From: Mycobacterium sp. HUMS_12744610
GTDB taxonomy: Bacteria > Actinomycetota > Actinomycetes > Mycobacteriales > Mycobacteriaceae
Assembly: GCF_041206865.1 (NCBI RefSeq)
Contig: NZ_JBGEDP010000001.1
Coordinates: forward strand, 4,898,001-4,962,000
Direction: 5' to 3'
DNA length: 64,000 nt
Under the pieces are notes generated by a model, which worked only from the letters and a program-made list of their open reading frames with translations, did not search any database and had not been told where the DNA came from. Position numbers and translations under genes: made by a program. This document shows, piece by piece, positions 15,858 to 22,622 of the stretch (positions are counted from its first letter, which is position 1; each line of letters begins with the position of its first letter).

Positions 15858-16510
15858 ACCTTTCAGCGGTTGCTGTTCGGCGGTGTGCTGCAGTAGGTCG
15901 TGTTGTTCTGCGGGATCGCGGGTGCGAGCCCGGCCCGGGTGCACACCGTCCACCTCGGCGACGCCGACGCCCTCACCGGCGCGGACCTCGACGTCGCCTC
16001 CGCTCCCGCGCTGCTGCACGAGCGGGAGAGGTGGACCGCCTACTTCCTCGAGCCCGACGCGATCCGCCTGCTGCGACGGCTCAGGGAATCCGGCACCATG
16101 ACCCGGCTCGGCGAGGTGGCCGAGGTGTGGACATGGGCATCGTGACCGGCCACACCGTGCACCGGGTCCGGCGGCCGGGGGCCGACCCGGCGGCGCTGGC
16201 CGCGGCGTTCCACAACAGCGCGACGTTCGCCTTCGCCGAGATCATGGGCCGCAGCTACGGTGGGGGAATCCTGGAACTCGAACCCGCCGAAGCCGAGCAG
16301 CTGCCCATCCCGCCGCCGTCCCGCGCCGACGGCGAACTCGCCGTCGACGTCGACCTGCTGCTCAACGCCGGCGAGTTCGGCAAGGCCCTCGACATCGTCG
16401 ATCGCCGCGTGCTGATCGACCGGCTCGGCTGGCCCGCCGACGACGTGGCCGGCTGCCGCGCGGCGTGGTCGGCGCTGCGCGACCGCCGGACCGGGCGGGT
16501 GGCGCGGTGA
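15858..16510 (+). pseudogene. mamA: mamA fragment 3 (C-terminus)
   Basis: This is the C-terminal piece. Homology resumes with TFQRLLFGGVLQ, followed by TAG (15894-15896) where a Glu codon is expected, then VVLFCGIAGASPARVHTVHLG. Near 16126 the frame shifts, and the next frame gives DMGIVTG. It then jumps to HTVHRVRR without the central target-recognition part. The rest (FHNSATFAFAEIMGRSYGGG) reads to TGA 16508-16510, which overlaps the Nudix GTG. Confidence 0.85.
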
Positions 16511-17088
16511 GCGTTCGCGACTCGGCGATCTCGATCCTCACCGACTGGCGGGCGCCCGACGAATGCCAGGATGCGGTGCGCCACGCCGTCCTGGCCTTCC
16601 TGCACGCCCGCCCCGACGCCTGCCGCCGCGACTGCGTACCCGGCCACGTCACCGCGTCGGCGCTGGTGCTCGACGACACCGGCGGCAAGGTGCTGCTGAC
16701 CCTGCACCACCGGCTGCGCCGCTGGGTGCAGATGGGCGGGCACTGCAACGACGGGGACGCGGGCGGCCAGGACGACGCGGACATCGCCGCCGCCGCGCTG
16801 CGCGAGGCCACCGAGGAGTCCGGCATCGCCGGTCTGCGCCTCGAGCCCGAACTGGCGGCCGTGCACGTCCACCCCGTCGTGTGCTCGCTGGGCGTGCCGA
16901 CCCGGCACCTGGACCTGCAGTTCGTGGCGCGCGCGCCGGCCGGCGCGCGGGTCGCGATCAGCGACGAGTCGCTGGACCTGCGGTGGTTCCCGGCCGACGG
17001 GCTGCCCGAGGGCGCCGACCACGCGCTGGCCTACCTGGTCGCCCGCGCCGTGGGCCGCCGATGCGGGGCTCAGACGTCCGAGGAGTAG
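16507..17088 (+). CDS. Nudix hydrolase
   Basis: This 193-residue Nudix protein starts at GTG 16507, which overlaps the mamA stop (GTGA). The Nudix box is recognisable as GGQDDADIAAAALREATEESG, with the REATEE core and an Asp where the first Glu is usual. A conserved lead-in (LTLHHRLRRWVQMGGHCNDGD) and a C-terminal WFPADGLPEGADHALAYLV match stand-alone actinobacterial Nudix enzymes. The substrate is unknown. Its 3' end overlaps manB on the other strand by 19 nt. It was probably transcribed with mamA, so its promoter supply may now be altered. Confidence 0.8.
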   Translation: MSVRDSAISILTDWRAPDECQDAVRHAVLAFLHARPDACRRDCVPGHVTASALVLDDTGGKVLLTLHHRLRRWVQMGGHCNDGDAGGQDDADIAAAALREATEESGIAGLRLEPELAAVHVHPVVCSLGVPTRHLDLQFVARAPAGARVAISDESLDLRWFPADGLPEGADHALAYLVARAVGRRCGAQTSEE

Positions 17089-18146
17089 CGGATCCCGCCG
17101 TCGGGAATGGTCACGCCGGGCCAGACGCGGGCGCCGCGCAGCAGCTCGCAGCGCGCGCCGATGTCGGCGCCGTCGCCGATCACCCCGTCGCGGATCAGGG
17201 CCCGCGGACCGACGCGCGCCCCGAAGCCGATGATCGAGCGTTCGATGACGCTGCCGGCCTCGACCTTGACGCCGTCGAAGATCACCGCGCCGTCCAGTCG
17301 CGCCCCGGGACCGATCTCTGCACCCCGCCCGACGACCGTGCCGCCGATGAGCACCGCCCCGGGCGACACCGCAGCGCCGTCGTGGACCAACTGCTCGCCG
17401 CGGTGGCCGTGCAGCGCCGGGGACGGGGCGATGCCGCGGACCAGGTCCGCCGACCCGCGCACGAAGTCCTCCGGAGTGCCCATGTCGCGCCAGTAGGTGG
17501 CGTCGACGTAGCCGCACACCTCGAGGTCGTCGGCCAGCAGGGCCGGGAAGACCTCGCGTTCGACGGAGACCTCGCGGCCCCGGGGAATCCGGTCGATCAC
17601 CTCGCGCTGGAAGACGTAGCAGCCGGCGTTGATCTGGTCGGTCGGCGGGTCCTCGGTCTTCTCCAGGAACGCGACGACGCGGTTGTCCTCGTCGGTGGGC
17701 ACACAGCCGAACGCCCGCGGGTCGCCGACCCGCACCAGGTGCAGCGTGACGTCGGCCTGCTTGGCGTGGTGGAACGCGAGCAGCTCGCCCAGGTCGGCGC
17801 CGGACAACACGTCGCCGTTGAACACCATCGCGGTCTCGTGACGCAGCTTCGGCGCGACGTTGGCGATGCCGCCGCCGGTCCCCAGCGGGTTCGGCTCGGT
17901 CACGTACTCGATCTGCAGGCCCAGCTTGGACCCGTCGCCGAACTCGGCCTCGAACACCTCGGCCCGGTACGACGTGCCGAGGACCACGTGCTCGATGCCG
18001 GCCGCGGCGACCCGCGACAGCAGATGGGTCAGGAAGGGCAGCCCCGCGGTCGGCAGCATCGGCTTGGGCGCCGACAGCGTCAGCGGCCGCAGCCGCGTGC
18101 CCTTGCCGCCAACCAGGATCACCGCGTCGACCGGGGTTTTTGCCAC
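17070..18146 (-). CDS. manB: Mannose-1-phosphate guanylyltransferase-type nucleotidyltransferase
   Basis: This 358-residue sugar-phosphate nucleotidyltransferase corresponds to Rv3264c. The N-terminal domain has GGKGTRLRPLT and APKPMLP, and the metal-binding VFNGDVLSG lies near residue 110. The C-terminal part is a left-handed beta-helix (SPGAVLIGGTVVGRGAEIGP and following hexapeptides). It supplies GDP-mannose for lipoglycans and mannosylation. GTG 18146 lies 2 nt after the wbbL stop, so rmlD-wbbL-manB is an operon. The symbol follows mycobacterial usage; the enzyme is a pyrophosphorylase (ManC-type), not a mutase. Confidence 0.9.
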   Translation of the reverse strand: MAKTPVDAVILVGGKGTRLRPLTLSAPKPMLPTAGLPFLTHLLSRVAAAGIEHVVLGTSYRAEVFEAEFGDGSKLGLQIEYVTEPNPLGTGGGIANVAPKLRHETAMVFNGDVLSGADLGELLAFHHAKQADVTLHLVRVGDPRAFGCVPTDEDNRVVAFLEKTEDPPTDQINAGCYVFQREVIDRIPRGREVSVEREVFPALLADDLEVCGYVDATYWRDMGTPEDFVRGSADLVRGIAPSPALHGHRGEQLVHDGAAVSPGAVLIGGTVVGRGAEIGPGARLDGAVIFDGVKVEAGSVIERSIIGFGARVGPRALIRDGVIGDGADIGARCELLRGARVWPGVTIPDGGIRYSSDV

Positions 18147-18148
18147 CT

Positions 18149-19030
18149 CTAGCGCCCTTCCACGTTGCGTCGTCTGCTGCGCAGCGAATTGCGCACCATC
18201 AGGCGGGAACGCACCTGAAGCGACCCGCGCAGCGTCCAGCGCAGGGGTGCCCGCCACCATCCGGAATGCCGGTCCGCCAGGAAGATGTAGGTGCTCTTGT
18301 GATGCGCCGTCAGATGATTCGCCGGGTCGTGCCCGGTGGAGTGGCCGCGGTGGTGCAGCACTTCGGCCGAGGGCACGTAGACGCTGCACCAGCCGGCCCT
18401 GCCCAGCCGGTCGCCGAGGTCGACGTCCTCCATGTACATGAAGTAGCGCTCGTCGAACCCGCCGACCTGGCGGAAGGCCGACCGGCGCAGCAGCAGGCAC
18501 GACCCGGACAGCCAGCCGACCGGCCGCTCGCTGGGCTCCAGCCGCTCCTGGCGGTAGGCCGCCGTCCAGGGATTGCGCTTCCAGAACGGCCCGACCACGG
18601 CGTGCATGCCGCCGCGGACCAGGCTGGGCAGGTGGCGCGCCGAGGGGTACACCGACCCGTCGGGGTCCCGGATCAGCGGGCCGAGCGCGCCCGCCCGCGG
18701 CCACCGGTTGGCGGCGTCCAGCAGCGCGTCGATGCTGCCCGGACCCCACTGCACGTCCGGGTTGGCCACGATCACCCAGTCGTTGTCGTCGCCCAGCCGG
18801 TCGACGGCGCGGTTCACCGCGGTGCCGTATCCGAGGTTGGCCCCGGTCTCGAACAGGCGCACGTTCGGGTAGCGCTCCACCGCCTCCTGCGGGGTCCCGT
18901 CGGTGGAGCCGTTGTCGGCCAGCAGCACCTCGACCGGACGATCCGTGGCCAGCGACAACGAGGCCAGGAAACGCTCCAGGTGCGGGCCCGGCGAGTAGGT
19001 CACCGTGACCACCGGTACGACGTCAGTCAC
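18149..19030 (-). CDS. wbbL: WbbL, rhamnosyltransferase of the arabinogalactan linker
   Basis: This 293-residue GT2 glycosyltransferase attaches rhamnose to the GlcNAc-decaprenyl phosphate linker between peptidoglycan and arabinogalactan. The fold landmarks are VTVTYSPGPHLERFLASL, LLADNGSTDGTP, NPDVQWGPGS and FDERYFMYMEDVDLGDRLG. GTG 19030 overlaps the rmlD stop by 8 nt. It acts at the cytoplasmic face of the membrane. Rv3265c is the established equivalent and is essential in M. tuberculosis. Confidence 0.92.
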   Translation of the reverse strand: MTDVVPVVTVTYSPGPHLERFLASLSLATDRPVEVLLADNGSTDGTPQEAVERYPNVRLFETGANLGYGTAVNRAVDRLGDDNDWVIVANPDVQWGPGSIDALLDAANRWPRAGALGPLIRDPDGSVYPSARHLPSLVRGGMHAVVGPFWKRNPWTAAYRQERLEPSERPVGWLSGSCLLLRRSAFRQVGGFDERYFMYMEDVDLGDRLGRAGWCSVYVPSAEVLHHRGHSTGHDPANHLTAHHKSTYIFLADRHSGWWRAPLRWTLRGSLQVRSRLMVRNSLRSRRRNVEGR

Positions 19031-19949
19031 GCGTCGAGGGTAACGGTCGGTCGCCCGCGGCGACGCCGCCAGCCGCCGCCAGCGCCGCGACCAGCGCCTC
19101 GCGCCAGGGCCGCAGCGGGCGCAGGCCCGCCGCCCGGGATTGTTCGCCGCCCAGCGCGGAGTAGACCGGCCGCGGGGCCGGCCGGGGAAACTGCGCGGTG
19201 CTGACCGGCCGCACCCGCGACGGGTCGGCGCCGCACTCCTCGAAGACCGCCCGGGCCTGCTCGAACCGGGACACCGCACCCTCGTTGGCGGCGTGCAGGA
19301 CCGGGCCGGGCACGCCGTCGTCGGCCACCTGCAGCAGCGCGGCGGCCAGGTCGCCCACGTAGGTCGGCGAGCCGGTCTGATCGTCGACGACGTTCACCGG
19401 ACCGTCGCCGGCGGCCAGCCGGCGCATGATTGCGACGAAGTCCTTGCCGGTGCCGCCGGTGTAGACCCAGGCGGTGCGCACGACCACGCCCTGCCGGGCG
19501 TCCGGCAGCGCCGCCAGCACGGCCCGCTCGCCGGCGAGCTTGGTGTGGCCGTACACGCCCGCCGGCGCGGTGGGGTCGCTCGGCTCGTAGGGGCGCGACG
19601 CGACGTGCGCGGGGTCACCGCCGGAGACCTCGCCGCCGAACACGTAGTCGGTGGAGACGTGGATCAGCCGGGCACCCGCCCGTGCGCACGCCTGCGCCAG
19701 GTATCCGGGCCCGGCGGCGTTGACGGCGTGGGCGCGGTCCTGGTCGCTCTCGGCGCCGTCGACGTCGGTGTATGCCGCGCAGTTGATCACGACGTCGCCG
19801 CGCTCGATCCGTTCGGCCGCCGCCGGGTCGGTGATGTCCCACCGCGACGACGTGTAGGCCCGCACGTCGCGGCCCTCATCGGCCGCGAGCACCGCCAAGG
19901 TGCTCCCCAATTGGCCCCCGGCCCCGATGATCACGATCCTGCCCGACAT
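19023..19949 (-). CDS. rmlD: RmlD, dTDP-4-dehydrorhamnose reductase
   Basis: This 308-residue NADPH-dependent reductase makes dTDP-rhamnose, the donor for wbbL. The Rossmann motif GAGGQLGS is at residues 8-15. The catalytic STDYVFGG and YGHTKLAGE (YxxxK) are visible. ATG 19949 was chosen over an upstream ATG because the domain begins directly after it. It is the first gene of the rmlD-wbbL-manB operon and is divergent from the LCP gene 77 bp away. Confidence 0.93.
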   Translation of the reverse strand: MSGRIVIIGAGGQLGSTLAVLAADEGRDVRAYTSSRWDITDPAAAERIERGDVVINCAAYTDVDGAESDQDRAHAVNAAGPGYLAQACARAGARLIHVSTDYVFGGEVSGGDPAHVASRPYEPSDPTAPAGVYGHTKLAGERAVLAALPDARQGVVVRTAWVYTGGTGKDFVAIMRRLAAGDGPVNVVDDQTGSPTYVGDLAAALLQVADDGVPGPVLHAANEGAVSRFEQARAVFEECGADPSRVRPVSTAQFPRPAPRPVYSALGGEQSRAAGLRPLRPWREALVAALAAAGGVAAGDRPLPSTRD

Positions 19950-20026
19950 GGCATGAGTCTGGCACGCCCGGGGCACGCGGGCGGCCGCTACCCACGAAGC
20001 AGCTGTGCCGCAAGTAACCTAGTGGG

Positions 20027-21502
20027 ATGGGAGTGCAACGTGTGGTTCGTGTGGCTGCCACCGCGCTGACGGTGCTGGTCGTGCTCGGCACCGGGATCGC
20101 CTGGACCAATGTGCGGTCCTTCGAGGACGGCATCTTCCACATGTCGGCGGCCTCGCTGGGCAAGGGCGGCGACGACGGCGCGATCGACATCCTGCTGGTC
20201 GGCCTGGACAGCCGCACCGACGCGCACGGCAACCCGCTGTCGGCCGAGGAGCTCGAGACGCTGCGCGCCGGCGACGAGGAGGCGACCAACACCGACACCA
20301 TCATCCTGATCCGGATCCCCAACAACGGGAAGTCGGCGACCGCCATCTCGATCCCGCGCGATTCCTACGTGTCGGCCCCGGGCCTGGGCAAGACGAAGAT
20401 CAACGGCGTCTACGGCCAGACCCGGGAGACCAGGCGCGCCAACCTGGTCAAGGCCGGCGACTCGGCCGAGCACGCCGCGGCCCAGGGCACCGAGGCCGGC
20501 CGGGAGGCGCTGATCAAGACCGTCGCCGACCTCACCGGGGTCACCGTCGACCACTACGCCGAGATCGGGCTGCTCGGTTTCGCGCTGATCACCGACGCCC
20601 TCGGCGGCGTCGACGTCTGCCTCAAGGACCCGGTGTTCGAGCCGCTCTCGGGTGCGGACTTCCCCGCCGGACAGCAGCGCCTGTCCGGCCCGGAGGCGCT
20701 CAGCTTCGTCCGCCAGCGCCACGAGCTGCCCCGCGGCGACCTGGACCGCGTCGTGCGCCAGCAGGCGGTGATGGCCTCGCTGGCCCACCGGGTCATCTCC
20801 GGCAAGACGCTGTCGAGCCCCACCACGCTGCAGCGCCTGGAGGCCGCCGTGCAGCGTTCGGTGGTGCTGTCCTCGGGCTGGGACGTCATGGACTTCGTGC
20901 AGCAGATGCAGAAGCTGGCCGGCGGCAACATCGCGTTCGCCACCATCCCGGTGCTCGACGGCGCCGGCTGGAGCGACGACGGCATGCAGAGCGTGGTGCG
21001 GGTGGACCCGCACCAGGTGCAGGACTGGGTCAGCGGCCTGCTGCACAACCAGGACGAGGGCAAGACCGAGGAACTGGCCTTCACCCCCGCCAAGACCACC
21101 GCCAGCGTGGTCAACGACACCGACATCAACGGACTGGCCGCGGCGGTGTCGGACGTGTTGAGCGCAAAAGGATTCACGCCCGGACCCGTCGGCAACAACG
21201 TGGGCGGGCACGTCAAGGCCAGCCAGGTGCGGGCGGCCAAGAGCGACGACGTCGGCGCCCAGGAGGTGGCCCAGCAACTGGGCGGCCTGCCGGTGGTCGC
21301 CGACACCTCGATAGCCCCGGGAACCGTGCGCGTGGTGCTGGCCAACGACTACAGCGGCCCGGGCTCGGGCCTGGGCGGCGGCAAGAACAGCCAGCCGGCG
21401 GCCGCGCACGTGTCCAGCGCGGGCGGGGCGGCCGACGCCGACGCCCCGGCGCCCTCGCCCATCCTGACCGCCGGCTCCGACAAGCCGGAGTGCATCAACT
21501 GA
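20027..21502 (+). CDS. lcp1: LytR-CpsA-Psr family cell-wall ligase
   Basis: This 491-residue LCP protein has a short N-terminal cytoplasmic tail and one membrane helix (VAATALTVLVVLGTGIAW). The LCP domain has ILLVGLDSRTD, then DTIILIRIPNNGKSATAISIPRD and FVRQRHELPRGDLDRVVRQQ, which carry the conserved arginines and aspartates. A C-terminal LytR_C-type domain follows (about residues 350-440). The equivalent Rv3267 (Lcp1) joins arabinogalactan to peptidoglycan outside the membrane. The position beside the linker genes supports that role. Confidence 0.9.
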   Translation: MGVQRVVRVAATALTVLVVLGTGIAWTNVRSFEDGIFHMSAASLGKGGDDGAIDILLVGLDSRTDAHGNPLSAEELETLRAGDEEATNTDTIILIRIPNNGKSATAISIPRDSYVSAPGLGKTKINGVYGQTRETRRANLVKAGDSAEHAAAQGTEAGREALIKTVADLTGVTVDHYAEIGLLGFALITDALGGVDVCLKDPVFEPLSGADFPAGQQRLSGPEALSFVRQRHELPRGDLDRVVRQQAVMASLAHRVISGKTLSSPTTLQRLEAAVQRSVVLSSGWDVMDFVQQMQKLAGGNIAFATIPVLDGAGWSDDGMQSVVRVDPHQVQDWVSGLLHNQDEGKTEELAFTPAKTTASVVNDTDINGLAAAVSDVLSAKGFTPGPVGNNVGGHVKASQVRAAKSDDVGAQEVAQQLGGLPVVADTSIAPGTVRVVLANDYSGPGSGLGGGKNSQPAAAHVSSAGGAADADAPAPSPILTAGSDKPECIN

Positions 21503-22218
21503 GCACGCTCGCCGGCGCGATCCTGGAACCGATGCTGCGGACCGACCCCGTCGGCCCGCGCATCACCTACTACGACGACGCGACCGGCGAGCGCATCGAG
21601 TTGTCCGCGGCGACGCTGGCCAACTGGGCCGCCAAGACCGGCAACCTGTTGCGCGACGAGCTGGGCGCCGGGCCGAGCAGCCGGGTCGCGATCCTGCTGC
21701 CGGCGCACTGGCAGACCGCCGCGGTGCTGTTGGGCGTCTGGTGGATCGGCGCGCAGGTCGTGCTCGACGGCGGCGCGGACCTGGCGTTGTGCACCGCCGA
21801 ACGCCTGGACGAGGCCGACGCGTTGGTCGACGGCGGCGAGGTGGCGGTGCTGTCGCTGGACCCGTTCGGCCGCCCCGCGCCGGACCTGCCGTTCGGCGTC
21901 ACCGACTACGCCACCGCGGTGCGCGTGCACGGCGACCAGATCGTCGCCGAACCCCACCCGGGTCCCGCACTCGCCGGCCGGTCGGTCGGCGAAGTCCTGG
22001 CGGACTGCGAAAGATCGGCGGCGGCAAGGGGTTTGACGTCGGCGGATCGGGTGCTGTCCAGCGCGTCGTGGACCGGGCCAAACGAACTGGTCGACGGGCT
22101 GCTGGCGATCCTGGCGGTCGGCGCGTCGCTGGTGCAGGTGGCGCAGCCGGATACCGGGGCCGACCCCGCGGCGCGGCAGCGCCGGATCGAGGCCGAGAAG
22201 GTCACCCGGGTGCTGTGA
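21490..22218 (+). CDS. TIGR03089-type conserved protein (Rv3268-like)
   Basis: This 242-residue protein resembles the N-terminal part of an AMP-binding ligase (GERIELSAATLANWAAKTGN, RVAILLPAHWQTAAVLLGVWWIGA). It lacks the adenylate-forming core motifs, so no enzyme activity is expected. It is conserved next to the LCP gene in mycobacteria. GTG 21490 overlaps the LCP stop by 13 nt, which implies coupled translation. The function is unknown. The position suggests a cell-envelope role. Confidence 0.75.
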   Translation: MHQLSTLAGAILEPMLRTDPVGPRITYYDDATGERIELSAATLANWAAKTGNLLRDELGAGPSSRVAILLPAHWQTAAVLLGVWWIGAQVVLDGGADLALCTAERLDEADALVDGGEVAVLSLDPFGRPAPDLPFGVTDYATAVRVHGDQIVAEPHPGPALAGRSVGEVLADCERSAAARGLTSADRVLSSASWTGPNELVDGLLAILAVGASLVQVAQPDTGADPAARQRRIEAEKVTRVL

Positions 22219-22261
22219 GCCGGGCCCCCGCCCGCGCTCCGGCCGGTCGGAACCCATGTTG

Positions 22262-22281
22262 ATATTGCGATATCGCGATGT
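22262..22281. promoter_or_regulatory. Dyad operator candidate upstream of pacL1-ctpC
   Basis: The decamer GCGATATCGC (22267-22276) is a perfect palindrome. The flanking bases extend it to an imperfect 10+10 dyad (8 of 10 pairs). It is AT-rich for this genome and lies 54 bp before the pacL1 ATG, in a 112 bp gap. A metal-responsive ArsR/SmtB or TetR type repressor would fit, but no regulator gene is adjacent. Confidence 0.5.
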
Positions 22282-22330
22282 TAACGTCGCTACCACGGTA
22301 TCGGCCCACGGAACGAGGAAGGTTGACGCG

Positions 22331-22612
22331 ATGGCGGTGCAGGGATTCTTGGCGAAGGGAGCCATATTTCTGGCCCACGGGGTCATCGGGGCGGCCGCCT
22401 ACGACCTGGTGGTCCGGGCCGCGAAGAAGGCCCCGCTGCACCGGGCCGCGGTCTCGGCGGCCGAGCTGAGCCTGCGCGGTACCCGCAAGGCAGAGGAGGC
22501 CGCGGAATCGGCCCGGCTCAAGATGTCCGACGTGATGGCCGAGGCCCGCGAGCGCATCGGCGAGGAGGCGCCCACCCCGGCGGTCACCGACCTCCACGAC
22601 CACGACCACTGA
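22331..22612 (+). CDS. pacL1: PacL1-type membrane scaffold (DUF1490)
   Basis: This 93-residue protein has an N-terminal membrane segment (FLAKGAIFLAHGVIGAAAYDLVV without its ends), then an amphipathic charged helix. It ends in the C-terminal metal-binding motif DLHDHDH. This is the hallmark of PacL1 (Rv3269), the chaperone-like partner that stabilises the zinc exporter CtpC in membrane platforms. ATG 22331 follows GAGGAAGG. ctpC starts 10 nt downstream, so they are co-transcribed. Confidence 0.9.
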   Translation: MAVQGFLAKGAIFLAHGVIGAAAYDLVVRAAKKAPLHRAAVSAAELSLRGTRKAEEAAESARLKMSDVMAEARERIGEEAPTPAVTDLHDHDH

Positions 22613-22622
22613 TCCCGACGGA

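Larger units (their letters stand above)
1549..16510 (+). pseudogene. mamA: mamA, adenine DNA methyltransferase, split by nested insertions
   Basis: This is the orthologue by position and sequence of M. tuberculosis Rv3263 (MamA), an N6-adenine methyltransferase known to modify CTGGAG sites. It lies directly after fbiB, with ATGA overlap, and before manB. It survives as three collinear pieces at about 1549-1895, 4869-5000 and 15858-16510. It is interrupted by an IS3-family element and by a block of about 10.8 kb. Further damage is independent of the insertions: loss of the SAM-binding region near 1680, a one-base frameshift near 1790, an in-frame TAG at 15894-15896, a frameshift near 16126, and a central deletion near 16150. 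The catalytic NPPY motif remains in piece 1. No functional product is possible. Confidence 0.9.
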
